A stretch of DNA of 64,000 bases from Sutcliffiella horikoshii (GTDB lineage Bacteria > Bacillota > Bacilli > Bacillales > Bacillaceae_I). The stretch spans positions 620,001-684,000 of the forward strand of contig NZ_CP020880.1 of assembly GCF_002157855.1 (NCBI RefSeq), written 5' to 3'. The first letter of the stretch is position 1. Every line of letters begins with the position of its first letter. A model generated the notes under the pieces. That model was given only the letters and a program-made list of their open reading frames with translations, did not search any database and was not told the DNA's origin. Below, piece after piece: positions 58,214 to 64,000 of this stretch. The translations under genes were made by a program, and so were the position numbers.

Positions 58214-58522
58214 ATGGGAGTTATTGCAACTATTTTTGGGATACTAGGAACATTTTTATTATTTAATTTCCTTTTTGCCCTCTTATATACACTTAGCAAA
58301 AAAGCAGGAAACGGCTTTTATCGCTGGATTACTCATGACCTTGAGTTCCTGATGATCCTATCTGCTCCTCTATTTGGGTTGACTCAGTTAATTGCCAGCA
58401 GCACATATGGGCGATTTAATTGGTTTGTAGCAAGGGTGCTACTATTCTTATACGCCATTTTAGTATTTGTTTTAGCAATTGTTTGCTTTATAGCATTTGG
58501 GCATTTTGCGGATATGCAGTGA
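58214..58522 (+). CDS. Membrane protein, tandem paralogue 1 (candidate immunity)
   Basis: The 102-residue protein has about three helices: TIFGILGTFLLFNFLFALLY and two more. Motifs GFYRWITHD, PLFGLTQ and FNWFVARVLLFLYAIL recur in the next two genes. The ATG is chosen by alignment with the other copies. It lies 51 bp after the LXG gene. A membrane location fits protection against a membrane-acting toxin. Confidence 0.8.
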   Translation: MGVIATIFGILGTFLLFNFLFALLYTLSKKAGNGFYRWITHDLEFLMILSAPLFGLTQLIASSTYGRFNWFVARVLLFLYAILVFVLAIVCFIAFGHFADMQ

Positions 58523-58562
58523 TTGAGTATACAAAGTTAGTCTTTAAGGGTGTTAGAAGATA

Positions 58563-58871
58563 ATGCAAATTCTTGCGGTTTCTTTTGGTTCTCTGGGGGC
58601 ATTTATATTATTAAATTTTATCTTTGCTCTCTTATATATACTAAGTAGATCAGCAGGAAATGGATTATACCGTTGGATTACTTTTAGTTTAGATTTTTTG
58701 GTGGTTTCCTTTGCCCCGTTATTTGGGTTAACTCAATGGGCGGCTAATAGTTTATATGAGCGATATAATTGGTTTGTGGCAAGAGTTTTCATGGTTTTTT
58801 ATGCCATATTTATATTAATTCTTTCATTACTTTGCTTTAGCATGTTTGGTTATTTTACAGATCGGATGTAA
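58563..58871 (+). CDS. Membrane protein, tandem paralogue 2 (candidate immunity)
   Basis: The 102-residue protein is nearly the same length as the first and shares FALLYILS.SAGNG.YRWIT, PLFGLTQWAANS and YNWFVARVFMVFYAIF. Spacing to copy 1 is 40 bp. The segment LGAFILLNFIFALLY aligns without gap. Confidence 0.8.
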   Translation: MQILAVSFGSLGAFILLNFIFALLYILSRSAGNGLYRWITFSLDFLVVSFAPLFGLTQWAANSLYERYNWFVARVFMVFYAIFILILSLLCFSMFGYFTDRM

Positions 58872-58951
58872 TTAAAGTTTAGATATTTTGAAAAATTAAT
58901 AGCTGATAGCAAAAATTCATAAAGGTAGCGTTGTGGGGTGATTAAAAACCA

Positions 58952-59257
58952 GTGGAACTAATTGGAACTATCTTATTTGCCCTCGCTGCATTTTTATTAT
59001 TTAATGTCCTGTTTGCCCTCTTATATATACTTAGCAAATCTGCAGGAATTGGCTTTTATCGATGGATTACTCATGACGGCCTTCTGGATATCTTATCTTT
59101 TCCTATAATAGGTTTGACTCAATGGGCGGCAAGCAGTATATATGAGCGGTATAATTGGTTTATTGCCAGAGTGCTATTAATCTTATACACAATATTAATA
59201 TTTATGTTATCAATCGTTAGCTTTATAGTGTTTGGTTATTTAGAGGATATTAGGTAA
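58952..59257 (+). CDS. Membrane protein, tandem paralogue 3 (candidate immunity)
   Basis: The 101-residue protein has a GTG start and shares AAFLLFNVLFALLYILSKSA, FYRWITHDG and YNWFIARVLLILYTIL with copies 1 and 2. The intergenic distance of 80 bp is larger. Divergence is concentrated in the loop before GLTQWAAS. Confidence 0.8.
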   Translation: MELIGTILFALAAFLLFNVLFALLYILSKSAGIGFYRWITHDGLLDILSFPIIGLTQWAASSIYERYNWFIARVLLILYTILIFMLSIVSFIVFGYLEDIR

Positions 59258-59320
59258 TTGAGTTTGGATTCGTTAAATGAAAACTATTCAACGAGCCTGA
59301 AAAAGAAAGGAGTTACTCAT

Positions 59321-60025
59321 ATGACGTATACTCTAACTGCGGAAGAATACATATTATCGCTTTTATTGCTTGATGGGGCGGAAGTGGCAGCTTCAATCAA
59401 GGATGAGGTGTTCGGTGATATTTCCGATCAACTATTGGAGTGTCGGCTGGATAGTGCGACAAGCGGCCTGATCTCCAAAGGGTTATTGTTGGTGGACGGT
59501 AGTCAAGAAAAGGTGGATGAACAGTTCCAGAACTTTTTGATGGGCCTGACAAAGGTTAAACGTATTATTCGCTGTCAAATTGCTACTGATGAAGGTGCCA
59601 GTACGGTGTCGTTATTTTGTGATAAGGATTTTACTGTTCAACAATCATTGTATGATAATCGTGTCTTCAAGTTGTTTGGTGAGTCGGATGAGCAGAAACT
59701 GGGCAGGTTGATGGACCTGAGTTTTAATCGAGTGGAAGGTCAGGCATTTTCTGTGAAGGAGCCACAGTTTGAAAAGGTTGTGGACAAATTGTTGGCTGGT
59801 AGGGAGCTTACTGCAGAAGAGTCCAGTTTGTTTGATCCGCATTTTTTAGACGTGCTTGTGGCGAAGAAAGGCAAGTTGAATTCGTTGTATGATTATCGTC
59901 TTGGGGAGCAGGTAGCCATTGGTGCCCTGTTGTATATTAGTAGTGGGGAGCAGACATGGTTTATCGAAAACAATGAGGATAATTTGATCATTGCACCGTT
60001 TTCGTTTGGGGATTTGTTTGAATAA
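59321..60025 (+). CDS. LXG-locus companion protein, unknown
   Basis: The 234-residue soluble acidic protein begins MTYTLTAEEYILSLLLLDGA. The two halves have similar patterns (LLSKG, LLLVDG; later GELTAEESSLFD). It could be a chaperone or adaptor of the EspG/SseB-like kind that T7SS loci often carry, but I cannot assign a domain. ATG after AAAGGAG. The stop lies 8 bp before an interspersed repeat. Confidence 0.65.
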   Translation: MTYTLTAEEYILSLLLLDGAEVAASIKDEVFGDISDQLLECRLDSATSGLISKGLLLVDGSQEKVDEQFQNFLMGLTKVKRIIRCQIATDEGASTVSLFCDKDFTVQQSLYDNRVFKLFGESDEQKLGRLMDLSFNRVEGQAFSVKEPQFEKVVDKLLAGRELTAEESSLFDPHFLDVLVAKKGKLNSLYDYRLGEQVAIGALLYISSGEQTWFIENNEDNLIIAPFSFGDLFE

Positions 60026-60033
60026 TGAGTTTT

Positions 60034-60080
60034 AGGGACAGGTACGCCGACCCGGTTGGGGGCTGGCGTGTCTGTCTCTA
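60034..60080. repeat. Interspersed repeat doublet 23
   Basis: GGGACAGGTACGCCGACCC and GGGGGCTGGCGTGTCTGTCT are inverted with a short loop just after the 59321 gene. Confidence 0.78.
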
Positions 60081-60087
60081 TCACTAA

Positions 60088-60126
60088 GTGCGACTCCGTA
60101 GATTTTTAGGCGGGGTCGTTTTTTGT
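60088..60126 (+). terminator. Terminator of the LXG operon
   Basis: CGACTCCG and CGGGGTCG arms are followed by TTTTTTG. Confidence 0.8.
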
Positions 60127-60161
60127 TGGTTTTTGTCGCTTCGCTTGTATTGGGGGGAGTT

Positions 60162-60270
60162 TGGACAGTAAAGTGGGGTTAACGGACAGTATTTTCATTT
60201 TTGCGACAGTATTGTGGTGATTTCCGACAGTAAAGGGGTGTGTTTGGACAGTAAGTGGAATCAGACGGTA
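60162..60270 (+). repeat. Keyword array D: GGACAGTA at 20-21 bp
   Basis: GACAGTA starts at 60164, 60185, 60205, 60226 and 60247 (intervals 21, 20, 21, 21), and GACGGTA at 60264. Spacers differ. The first unit, GGACAGTAAAGTGGGGTTAAC, lines up with array F read on the other strand (GGAAAACAAATTGGGGCTAAC). It fills the gap before the MFS gene. Confidence 0.85.
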
Positions 60271-60428
60271 TAAGCTGAGATGAAAAATTGCAAGAAGCCC
60301 CCAATCTACATCTAAAGTCGCACCTCCGCCATCACAAAGCAGTACTTGAACTTCCTTCCTTTGCTGAATGTTGCCAAATTCTTCTTCCTTTATGATAAAA
60401 GTATCAAAGATGAAGAGGGAGATCAGCA

Positions 60429-61652
60429 ATGAACAGTTTATATAAAGATAGCAGGTTTCAGTATATCATTTTAGCAAATGTGGCCTCAGCTATTGGGAGC
60501 GGGATCACCATGATCGCAATTCCGTGGCTGTTGGTGACGAGCGATAATGGCAATGAAGTGTTTGGTTATGTGGCAATTTGTATGACTATCATCAATTTTA
60601 TCTTGACGCCGTACTTAGGGTATTTGATTGATAAAATTTCTAGGAAGAGAATGCTTGTAAGCAGTAAGGTGGTCAGTCTCCTTGCATTGGCTTTATTTTC
60701 GGGAGCCGGTTTTCTTGGAGTGGATTATGAGCTGTGGCACTACATTGTCATCTTCATGATTGGCAGCTTGTACTACACCATTTTCTATCCGACGATGTTT
60801 GCTTTAAATCAGGAGTTGTTTTCTAAAGATCAATTTAAGGTATTGAACGGAACAATGGAGGTGCAGGGGCAGTTATCAAGCATGCTGGCTGGAGCGATTG
60901 CGAGTGTACTTCTTTTAAAGTGGGACCTTCATTACATTTTGCTTTTGGATGTGTGTACGTACGCGCTTGCGATTTACTTTTTTGTGAAGATTCCTTATGT
61001 GAGGAAGCGTGCAGGGGGAGGAGTTTCCGAGGGTTCAAAGAGAAGCGCATTTGCGGCCATTGATTTTATGAAAAGGGAGCCAGCGATGTTCCTGTTTTTG
61101 ATGGCCTCGACCTTGCCGTTCATTGGGGTGATGCTCACAAACTATCTTTTTCCTGTTTACTTGGCGGATGTGTTGAAAGTGGAGGGGGATATTTATGGCA
61201 TTCAGGGGATGGTGTATGGTTTGGGTGCCGTATTAGCTGGGATTTTCGTTCCGGTTGCGGCGCGGAAGTTTGGAGATGAAAAGCTAGTTGCAGCGACGAT
61301 GGTACTTTTTACGGTGGCGATTTCGGTCATGGTGTATCTACCTGTTGGCGGCTATCTGTTCATGATGCTGTTGATCGCGCTTGGTAACGGTGGGGCAAGG
61401 GTTGCGCGGAATGCCTTCATGATGGAGCGGATTCCGAATGAGATTATAGGTAGGGTCGATGGCTTGCTGAGGGCAGTGGGGCTGTTGTTGCGGATTGTGT
61501 TGTTGGGAATGTTCACGGGGCTTGTTTCCATGGGGCAGATATTGATGTGTTTTACTATTTTGGCAGGGATTCTGGTGGTCGCTTCGAGTTTTGTGGTCGT
61601 TTTTTCGCGGAAAAGTGTTGGAATGGCTGGGCGGGAGGTCGTTAAAGTGTAA
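60429..61652 (+). CDS. MFS transporter
   Basis: The 407-residue protein has 12 predicted membrane helices and the MFS motif A-like loop GYLIDKISRKRMLV after helix 2. The second half repeats the pattern (ARKFGDEKLVA). A bulky periplasmic-facing NGGARVARNAFMMERIPNEI is as in macrolide or peptide exporters (MefE-like/BcbE). It exports drugs or metabolites with proton antiport; substrate unknown. ATG after GAGGGAGA. Confidence 0.87.
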   Translation: MNSLYKDSRFQYIILANVASAIGSGITMIAIPWLLVTSDNGNEVFGYVAICMTIINFILTPYLGYLIDKISRKRMLVSSKVVSLLALALFSGAGFLGVDYELWHYIVIFMIGSLYYTIFYPTMFALNQELFSKDQFKVLNGTMEVQGQLSSMLAGAIASVLLLKWDLHYILLLDVCTYALAIYFFVKIPYVRKRAGGGVSEGSKRSAFAAIDFMKREPAMFLFLMASTLPFIGVMLTNYLFPVYLADVLKVEGDIYGIQGMVYGLGAVLAGIFVPVAARKFGDEKLVAATMVLFTVAISVMVYLPVGGYLFMMLLIALGNGGARVARNAFMMERIPNEIIGRVDGLLRAVGLLLRIVLLGMFTGLVSMGQILMCFTILAGILVVASSFVVVFSRKSVGMAGREVVKV

Positions 61653-61684
61653 AAGGAGCCGAAATGCATGGCTCCTTTGGTTTT
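61652..61684 (+). terminator. Terminator after MFS gene
   Basis: AAAGGAGCC and GGCTCCTTT form a perfect 9-bp stem followed by GGTTTTG. Confidence 0.8.
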
Positions 61685-61703
61685 GATTGGGGTGGCGTGG
61701 TGA

Positions 61704-61800
61704 TTTATCAACCAACTCTTGAATTTATCAACCACTTTTTTAGGTTTATCAACCAACTTTCAAAAATATCAACCACTTTGGGCAATTTAAATGCCATTCG
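61704..61800 (-). repeat. Keyword array E: TTTATCAACCA at 20-21 bp
   Basis: Units start at 61704, 61724, 61745 and 61765 (AATATCAACCA), with a final AATTTAAATGCCATTC at 61784. Intervals are 20, 21, 20 and about 20. The final unit matches the corresponding end of array C (ATATAAATGCCATTTG), although the keyword differs. Confidence 0.83.
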
Positions 61801-61850
61801 GCAAATACCGACAAATATAACACCTAATTTTAATGGAACTCCCTACCACC

Positions 61851-61881
61851 TGGGTCGGCGTGCCTGTCCCCTCAGCCCACC
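61851..61881 (+). repeat. Interspersed repeat copy 24
   Basis: The plus strand reads TGGGTCGGCGTGCCTGTCCC followed by CTCAGCCCACC, upstream of the VOC gene. Confidence 0.85.
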
Positions 61882-61969
61882 CCGAAACTAGTTGTTGAAC
61901 CCTTGTCCATCGATGACTTATGATAGAAAGGTAAGTAATGAAAGCATTTTATCCAATAGGAGGGGTACG

Positions 61970-62365
61970 ATGGGGAGATTAGTTCATTTTGAAATTCATG
62001 TGGATGACATGGAGCGTGCGAAGGGGTTTTATGGAGAGGTGTTTGGTTGGTCGTTTCAAGATTGGAGCGAATATGCTGGGACGCCGTATTTCGGTGCTGT
62101 GACAGGTGACGAAGGGGAGCCTGGAATTAATGGTGCCTTGATGCAACGAAAAGGTGCTGCGCCTGAGGCCAATCAGCCTTTAAATGGATTTGCCTGCACG
62201 ATGGGTGTGGAAGAGTACGATGCCACGGAAAAGTTGATCCTTGAGCATGGCGGAAAAGTGGCCGTGCCAAAATATGCGTTGCCTGGAATGGCGTGGCAAG
62301 GATATTATGTGGACACCGAAGGCAATGTATTTGGTATCCACCAGCCAGATCAGCATGCGAAATAG
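61970..62365 (+). CDS. VOC family protein
   Basis: The 131-residue protein begins VHFEIHVDDMERAKGFYGEVFGW, the first VOC module with metal His, and ends YYVDTEGNVFGIHQPD. It resembles the glyoxalase/bleomycin-resistance proteins common in bacilli and actinomycetes (DUF-like PhzC). Role unknown. ATG after GGAGGGG. Confidence 0.87.
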   Translation: MGRLVHFEIHVDDMERAKGFYGEVFGWSFQDWSEYAGTPYFGAVTGDEGEPGINGALMQRKGAAPEANQPLNGFACTMGVEEYDATEKLILEHGGKVAVPKYALPGMAWQGYYVDTEGNVFGIHQPDQHAK

Positions 62366-62376
62366 ATAGATTGCGA

Positions 62377-62408
62377 GACAAGACCTGACGTGCGGGTCTT
62401 GTTTTTTC
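62377..62408 (+). terminator. Terminator after VOC gene
   Basis: ACAAGACC and GGGTCTTGT form a stem followed by TTTTTCTT. Confidence 0.85.
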
Positions 62409-62508
62409 TTTATGAGCTAGAAATTTTTGAGAATCAGCGAGTTTGCTAGTTTAGGCGGGAAATTAAGGCACAAATTGATGACGAGCTCCCGGAATCGAGG
62501 AGGATATG

Positions 62509-62660
62509 GTCCGTTCGGGCGAATTATTTTCCGGTCACGTGATTTTATTTCCCGTTAGCCCCAATTTGTTTTCCAAACTTACCGATATATTTTCCGTTAC
62601 GCCCGTTTTATTTTCCAAAGTCACCAATTTATTTTCCGTTACACCAAATTTACCTTCCAT
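62509..62660 (-). repeat. Keyword array F: TATTTTCC(G/A) at exactly 21 bp
   Basis: The CC of TATTTTCC falls at 62531, 62552, 62573, 62594, 62615, 62636 and 62657, six exact 21-bp steps, with a possible extra unit at 62511. Keywords alternate between TTTTCCGTTA and TTTTCCAAA. The frame 62506-62793 that would encode heptapeptides such as LFSVTPN is not supported as a gene. Confidence 0.88.
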
Positions 62661-62680
62661 TCTTCCTAAAACAAACAAAC

Positions 62681-62710
62681 CGGGTCACCGCACCTGTCCC
62701 CTCAGCCCAC
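62681..62710 (+). repeat. Interspersed repeat copy 25, inside a gene end
   Basis: The plus strand reads CGGGTCACCGCACCTGTCCC followed by CTCAGCCCAC. Its complement supplies the last codons and TGA of the TetR gene. Confidence 0.82.
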
Positions 62711-63254
62711 GGTTTAAAAACTCATTCAACAACCCCGCCATCTCCTTGGGCGTTTTGTTCATCCCACTCTCCAACCAATTTTTAATCATATAAATACTCC
62801 CGCTAACAAAGAATATACTTAGGTATTCAAAGGTTTCAGCGTCGACTTGTTTATGAGGAATGAAATTTTTAAGTATATATTCCTTCGCGATCATCATGCC
62901 TTTTTTTTGAAACTGCACTTCGGTGTTTTCGCTCAATAAAATCCTGCAAATGTCACTCTTAGAGGCGATGTATTCGAAGATTTTCTCGGTCATTTGGTAT
63001 GCCTCGTCTTCTTTTGAGAAATTATATTGGTTAAGCGTTTTGACCATGTCTTCGGTGAATTCGTCGTCAATAGAATCGAGCAGGTCGTATTGACTGGAAT
63101 AGTGGGCGTAAAAGGTGGAGCGGTTAATATCGGCTTTTGTACATATTTCTTTTATCGTAATGCTAGCTATGGATTTTTCTTTTAACAAATCTAACAAACT
63201 TTCCTTTAGCACCATGCGTGTGTATTGCTTTCTTCTATCCATTTTTTCGCTCAT
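62685..63254 (-). CDS. TetR/AcrR family regulator
   Basis: The 189-residue protein begins MSEKMDRRKQYTRMVLKESL and has the HTH SIASITIKEICTKADINRST then FYAHYSSQYDLLDSI, typical TetR. The C-terminal half has no recognised ligand domain. It is divergent from a transporter gene and is the likely repressor of it. ATG after GTGAGGAAG. The last eight residues (RGLRGQVR) come from an interspersed repeat. Confidence 0.88.
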   Translation of the reverse strand: MSEKMDRRKQYTRMVLKESLLDLLKEKSIASITIKEICTKADINRSTFYAHYSSQYDLLDSIDDEFTEDMVKTLNQYNFSKEDEAYQMTEKIFEYIASKSDICRILLSENTEVQFQKKGMMIAKEYILKNFIPHKQVDAETFEYLSIFFVSGSIYMIKNWLESGMNKTPKEMAGLLNEFLNRGLRGQVR

Positions 63255-63315
63255 CTTCCTCACTGCCTTTCTTAAAAAACAACACAATAGAATGATTTGT
63301 TGTCTAACTAACATA

Positions 63316-63362
63316 CGGAACACAACTGTTTGTTGTATACCCAACACTGTGTCTAATATAAT
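63316..63362 (+). promoter_or_regulatory. Promoter of the MMPL gene with candidate TetR operator
   Basis: -35 TTGTAT at 63333 and -10 TATAAT at 63357-63362 have 18 bp between them. The imperfect dyad ACACAACTGTTTGTTGT and CAACACTGTGT lie around the -35. They are candidate TetR sites. Confidence 0.55.
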
Positions 63363-63402
63363 AATAAGATGAAAAGGGGTACGACACAAGAGAGGATGAA
63401 CA

Positions 63403-64000
63403 ACGATAAATATTGCATCACGTATTATAAAACATAAAAAAGCTGTTTTAGTTGTGTTTGCGTTGGTGACCATCATCTCGACCGTGGCGCAGTTTTTTGT
63501 CTCGGTCAATTATAATATGGTAGATTATTTGCCAGATGATGCCCAGTCGACAAAGGCAATGGAGATCATGGAAAAAGAATTTACGGGCTCTGTACCGGAT
63601 ACGCGGGTAATGATTTCCGATGTGACGATACAGGAAGCCATTACGAATAAAGAAAAACTAGAAGCCATTGATGGAGTGGCAGAGGTAATTTGGCTCGATG
63701 ATGTGGTCGACTTGAAAACGCCGCTTGAAATAGCGGATCAAGAGATGGTCGAAAGCTACTACAAGGATGGCAATGCCTTGTTTTCCATCAGCGTCCGCAG
63801 CGGGGATGAGGTAGCTATTACGGATGCTGTTTATGAATTGATTGGGGAAAATGGTGCGATTGCTGGGGAAGCAATCAATACGGCAACCTCGCAAAAAATG
63901 GCGGGGAACGAATCGATGTATGCTGCCATGCTGCTTGTGCCGATCATCATTTTCATTCTGATCATCTCCACCACCTCATGGGTGGAGCCGATTTTCTTCC
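63403..64000 (+). CDS. MMPL/RND family transporter, N-terminal part
   Basis: The frame is open to the window end: about 199 codons, beginning INIASRIIKHKKAVLVVFAL (first membrane helix) then VSVNYNMVDYLPDDAQSTKA, the MMPL/RND extracytoplasmic domain start, and a second helix MLLVPIIIFILIIS. In this frame there is no ATG, GTG or TTG before TM1: codons upstream are TGA, ACA, ACG, ATA, AAT, ATT. AGAGAGG is the Shine-Dalgarno and ACG at 63403 has the best spacing, perhaps a mutated ATG. The protein would export lipids or drugs under control of the divergent TetR. Confidence 0.8.

Noticed and set aside
61704-61755. DnaA boxes in array E (TTTATCAACCA)
   Set aside because: The word resembles TTATCCACA only loosely, and other arrays use unrelated words at the same spacing.
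61664-61891. 75-codon frame over array E
   Set aside because: It starts in the MFS terminator and ends with the repeat-derived GRRACPLSP peptide.
62506-62793. Open frame through array F encoding heptapeptides like LFSVTPN
   Set aside because: The 21-bp period automatically gives a 7-codon repeat. There is no ribosome binding site, the frame runs into an interspersed repeat (GHRTCPLSP), and arrays C and E with 20-bp steps break any such frame.

Overview
The window looks like a chromosomal segment of a low-GC Gram-positive spore former (Bacillaceae, Bacillus-like). The evidence is strong purine-rich Shine-Dalgarno sequences, frequent TTG/GTG starts, lipoproteins with Gram-positive lipoboxes, LXG (type VII) polymorphic toxins, an SdpRI-like pair, a YxdJKLM/YxeA-like module, a PhoP-type box and a guanine riboswitch. 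There are no rRNA or tRNA genes, no CRISPR array, no prophage, and no complete insertion sequence. Most of the window is accessory: many one-gene units, six GNAT acetyltransferases, several VOC and metallo-beta-lactamase-fold proteins, and broken genes.

Layout. 1-7.7 kb: end of a DinB gene, Asp/Glu racemase, ASCH protein, MBL hydrolase with alcohol dehydrogenase, PadR with DUF2812, XRE regulator with membrane partner. 7.8-16.4 kb: small single genes (GrpB, GNATs, aminoglycoside-phosphotransferase-like, DUF2500, ClbS/DfsB, MBL) and a decayed DUF6429 gene. 16.5-27.5 kb: a nuclease-dense island, probably anti-phage: DUF4041 coiled coil with GIY-YIG, NERD-UvrD helicase, viroplasmin-RNase H, a GIY-YIG gene beside a PD-(D/E)XK gene, an McrB-like AAA+ GTPase with a DUF2357 nuclease, and a MazG-like pyrophosphohydrolase. 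27.5-33.8 kb: lipoprotein, duplicated small gene, EEP-fold enzyme, DUF3895, GNAT, hydrolase, HIT. 34-36 kb: Lsa-type ABC-F gene with a leader peptide. 36.8-39.7 kb: LXG nuclease toxin broken by an in-frame amber codon, with YezG-like immunity. 40.4-43.4 kb: guanine riboswitch plus secreted nucleosidase, then a secreted nuclease with a PhoP-type box. 43.4-49 kb: stand-alone DnaA domain I protein, triple-Ltp protein, Lrp, SdpRI-like pair, CDF exporter. 49-54.2 kb: two-component system divergent from a peptide-detoxification ABC transporter and YxeA-like protein. 56.4-60 kb: intact LXG protein with a glycine-zipper end, followed by three tandem paralogous membrane proteins. 60.4-64 kb: MFS exporter, VOC protein, TetR divergent from an MMPL/RND transporter cut by the window end.

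Two intergenic sequence classes stand out. The first is a polar interspersed repeat (core TGGGTCnnCGTGCCTGTCCCC) with about 27 copies, often as inverted doublets that abut stop codons or supply ribosome binding sites; two copies provide the last codons of genes. The second is six arrays (A-F) of short keywords repeated every 20-21 bp (sometimes 32 bp, so 2 or 3 helical turns). The keyword is kept within an array while the spacer varies. Arrays A/B, C/E and D/F are related in pairs although the keyword can be swapped. I know of no described element that matches the second class, and it is the strongest candidate here for something undescribed.
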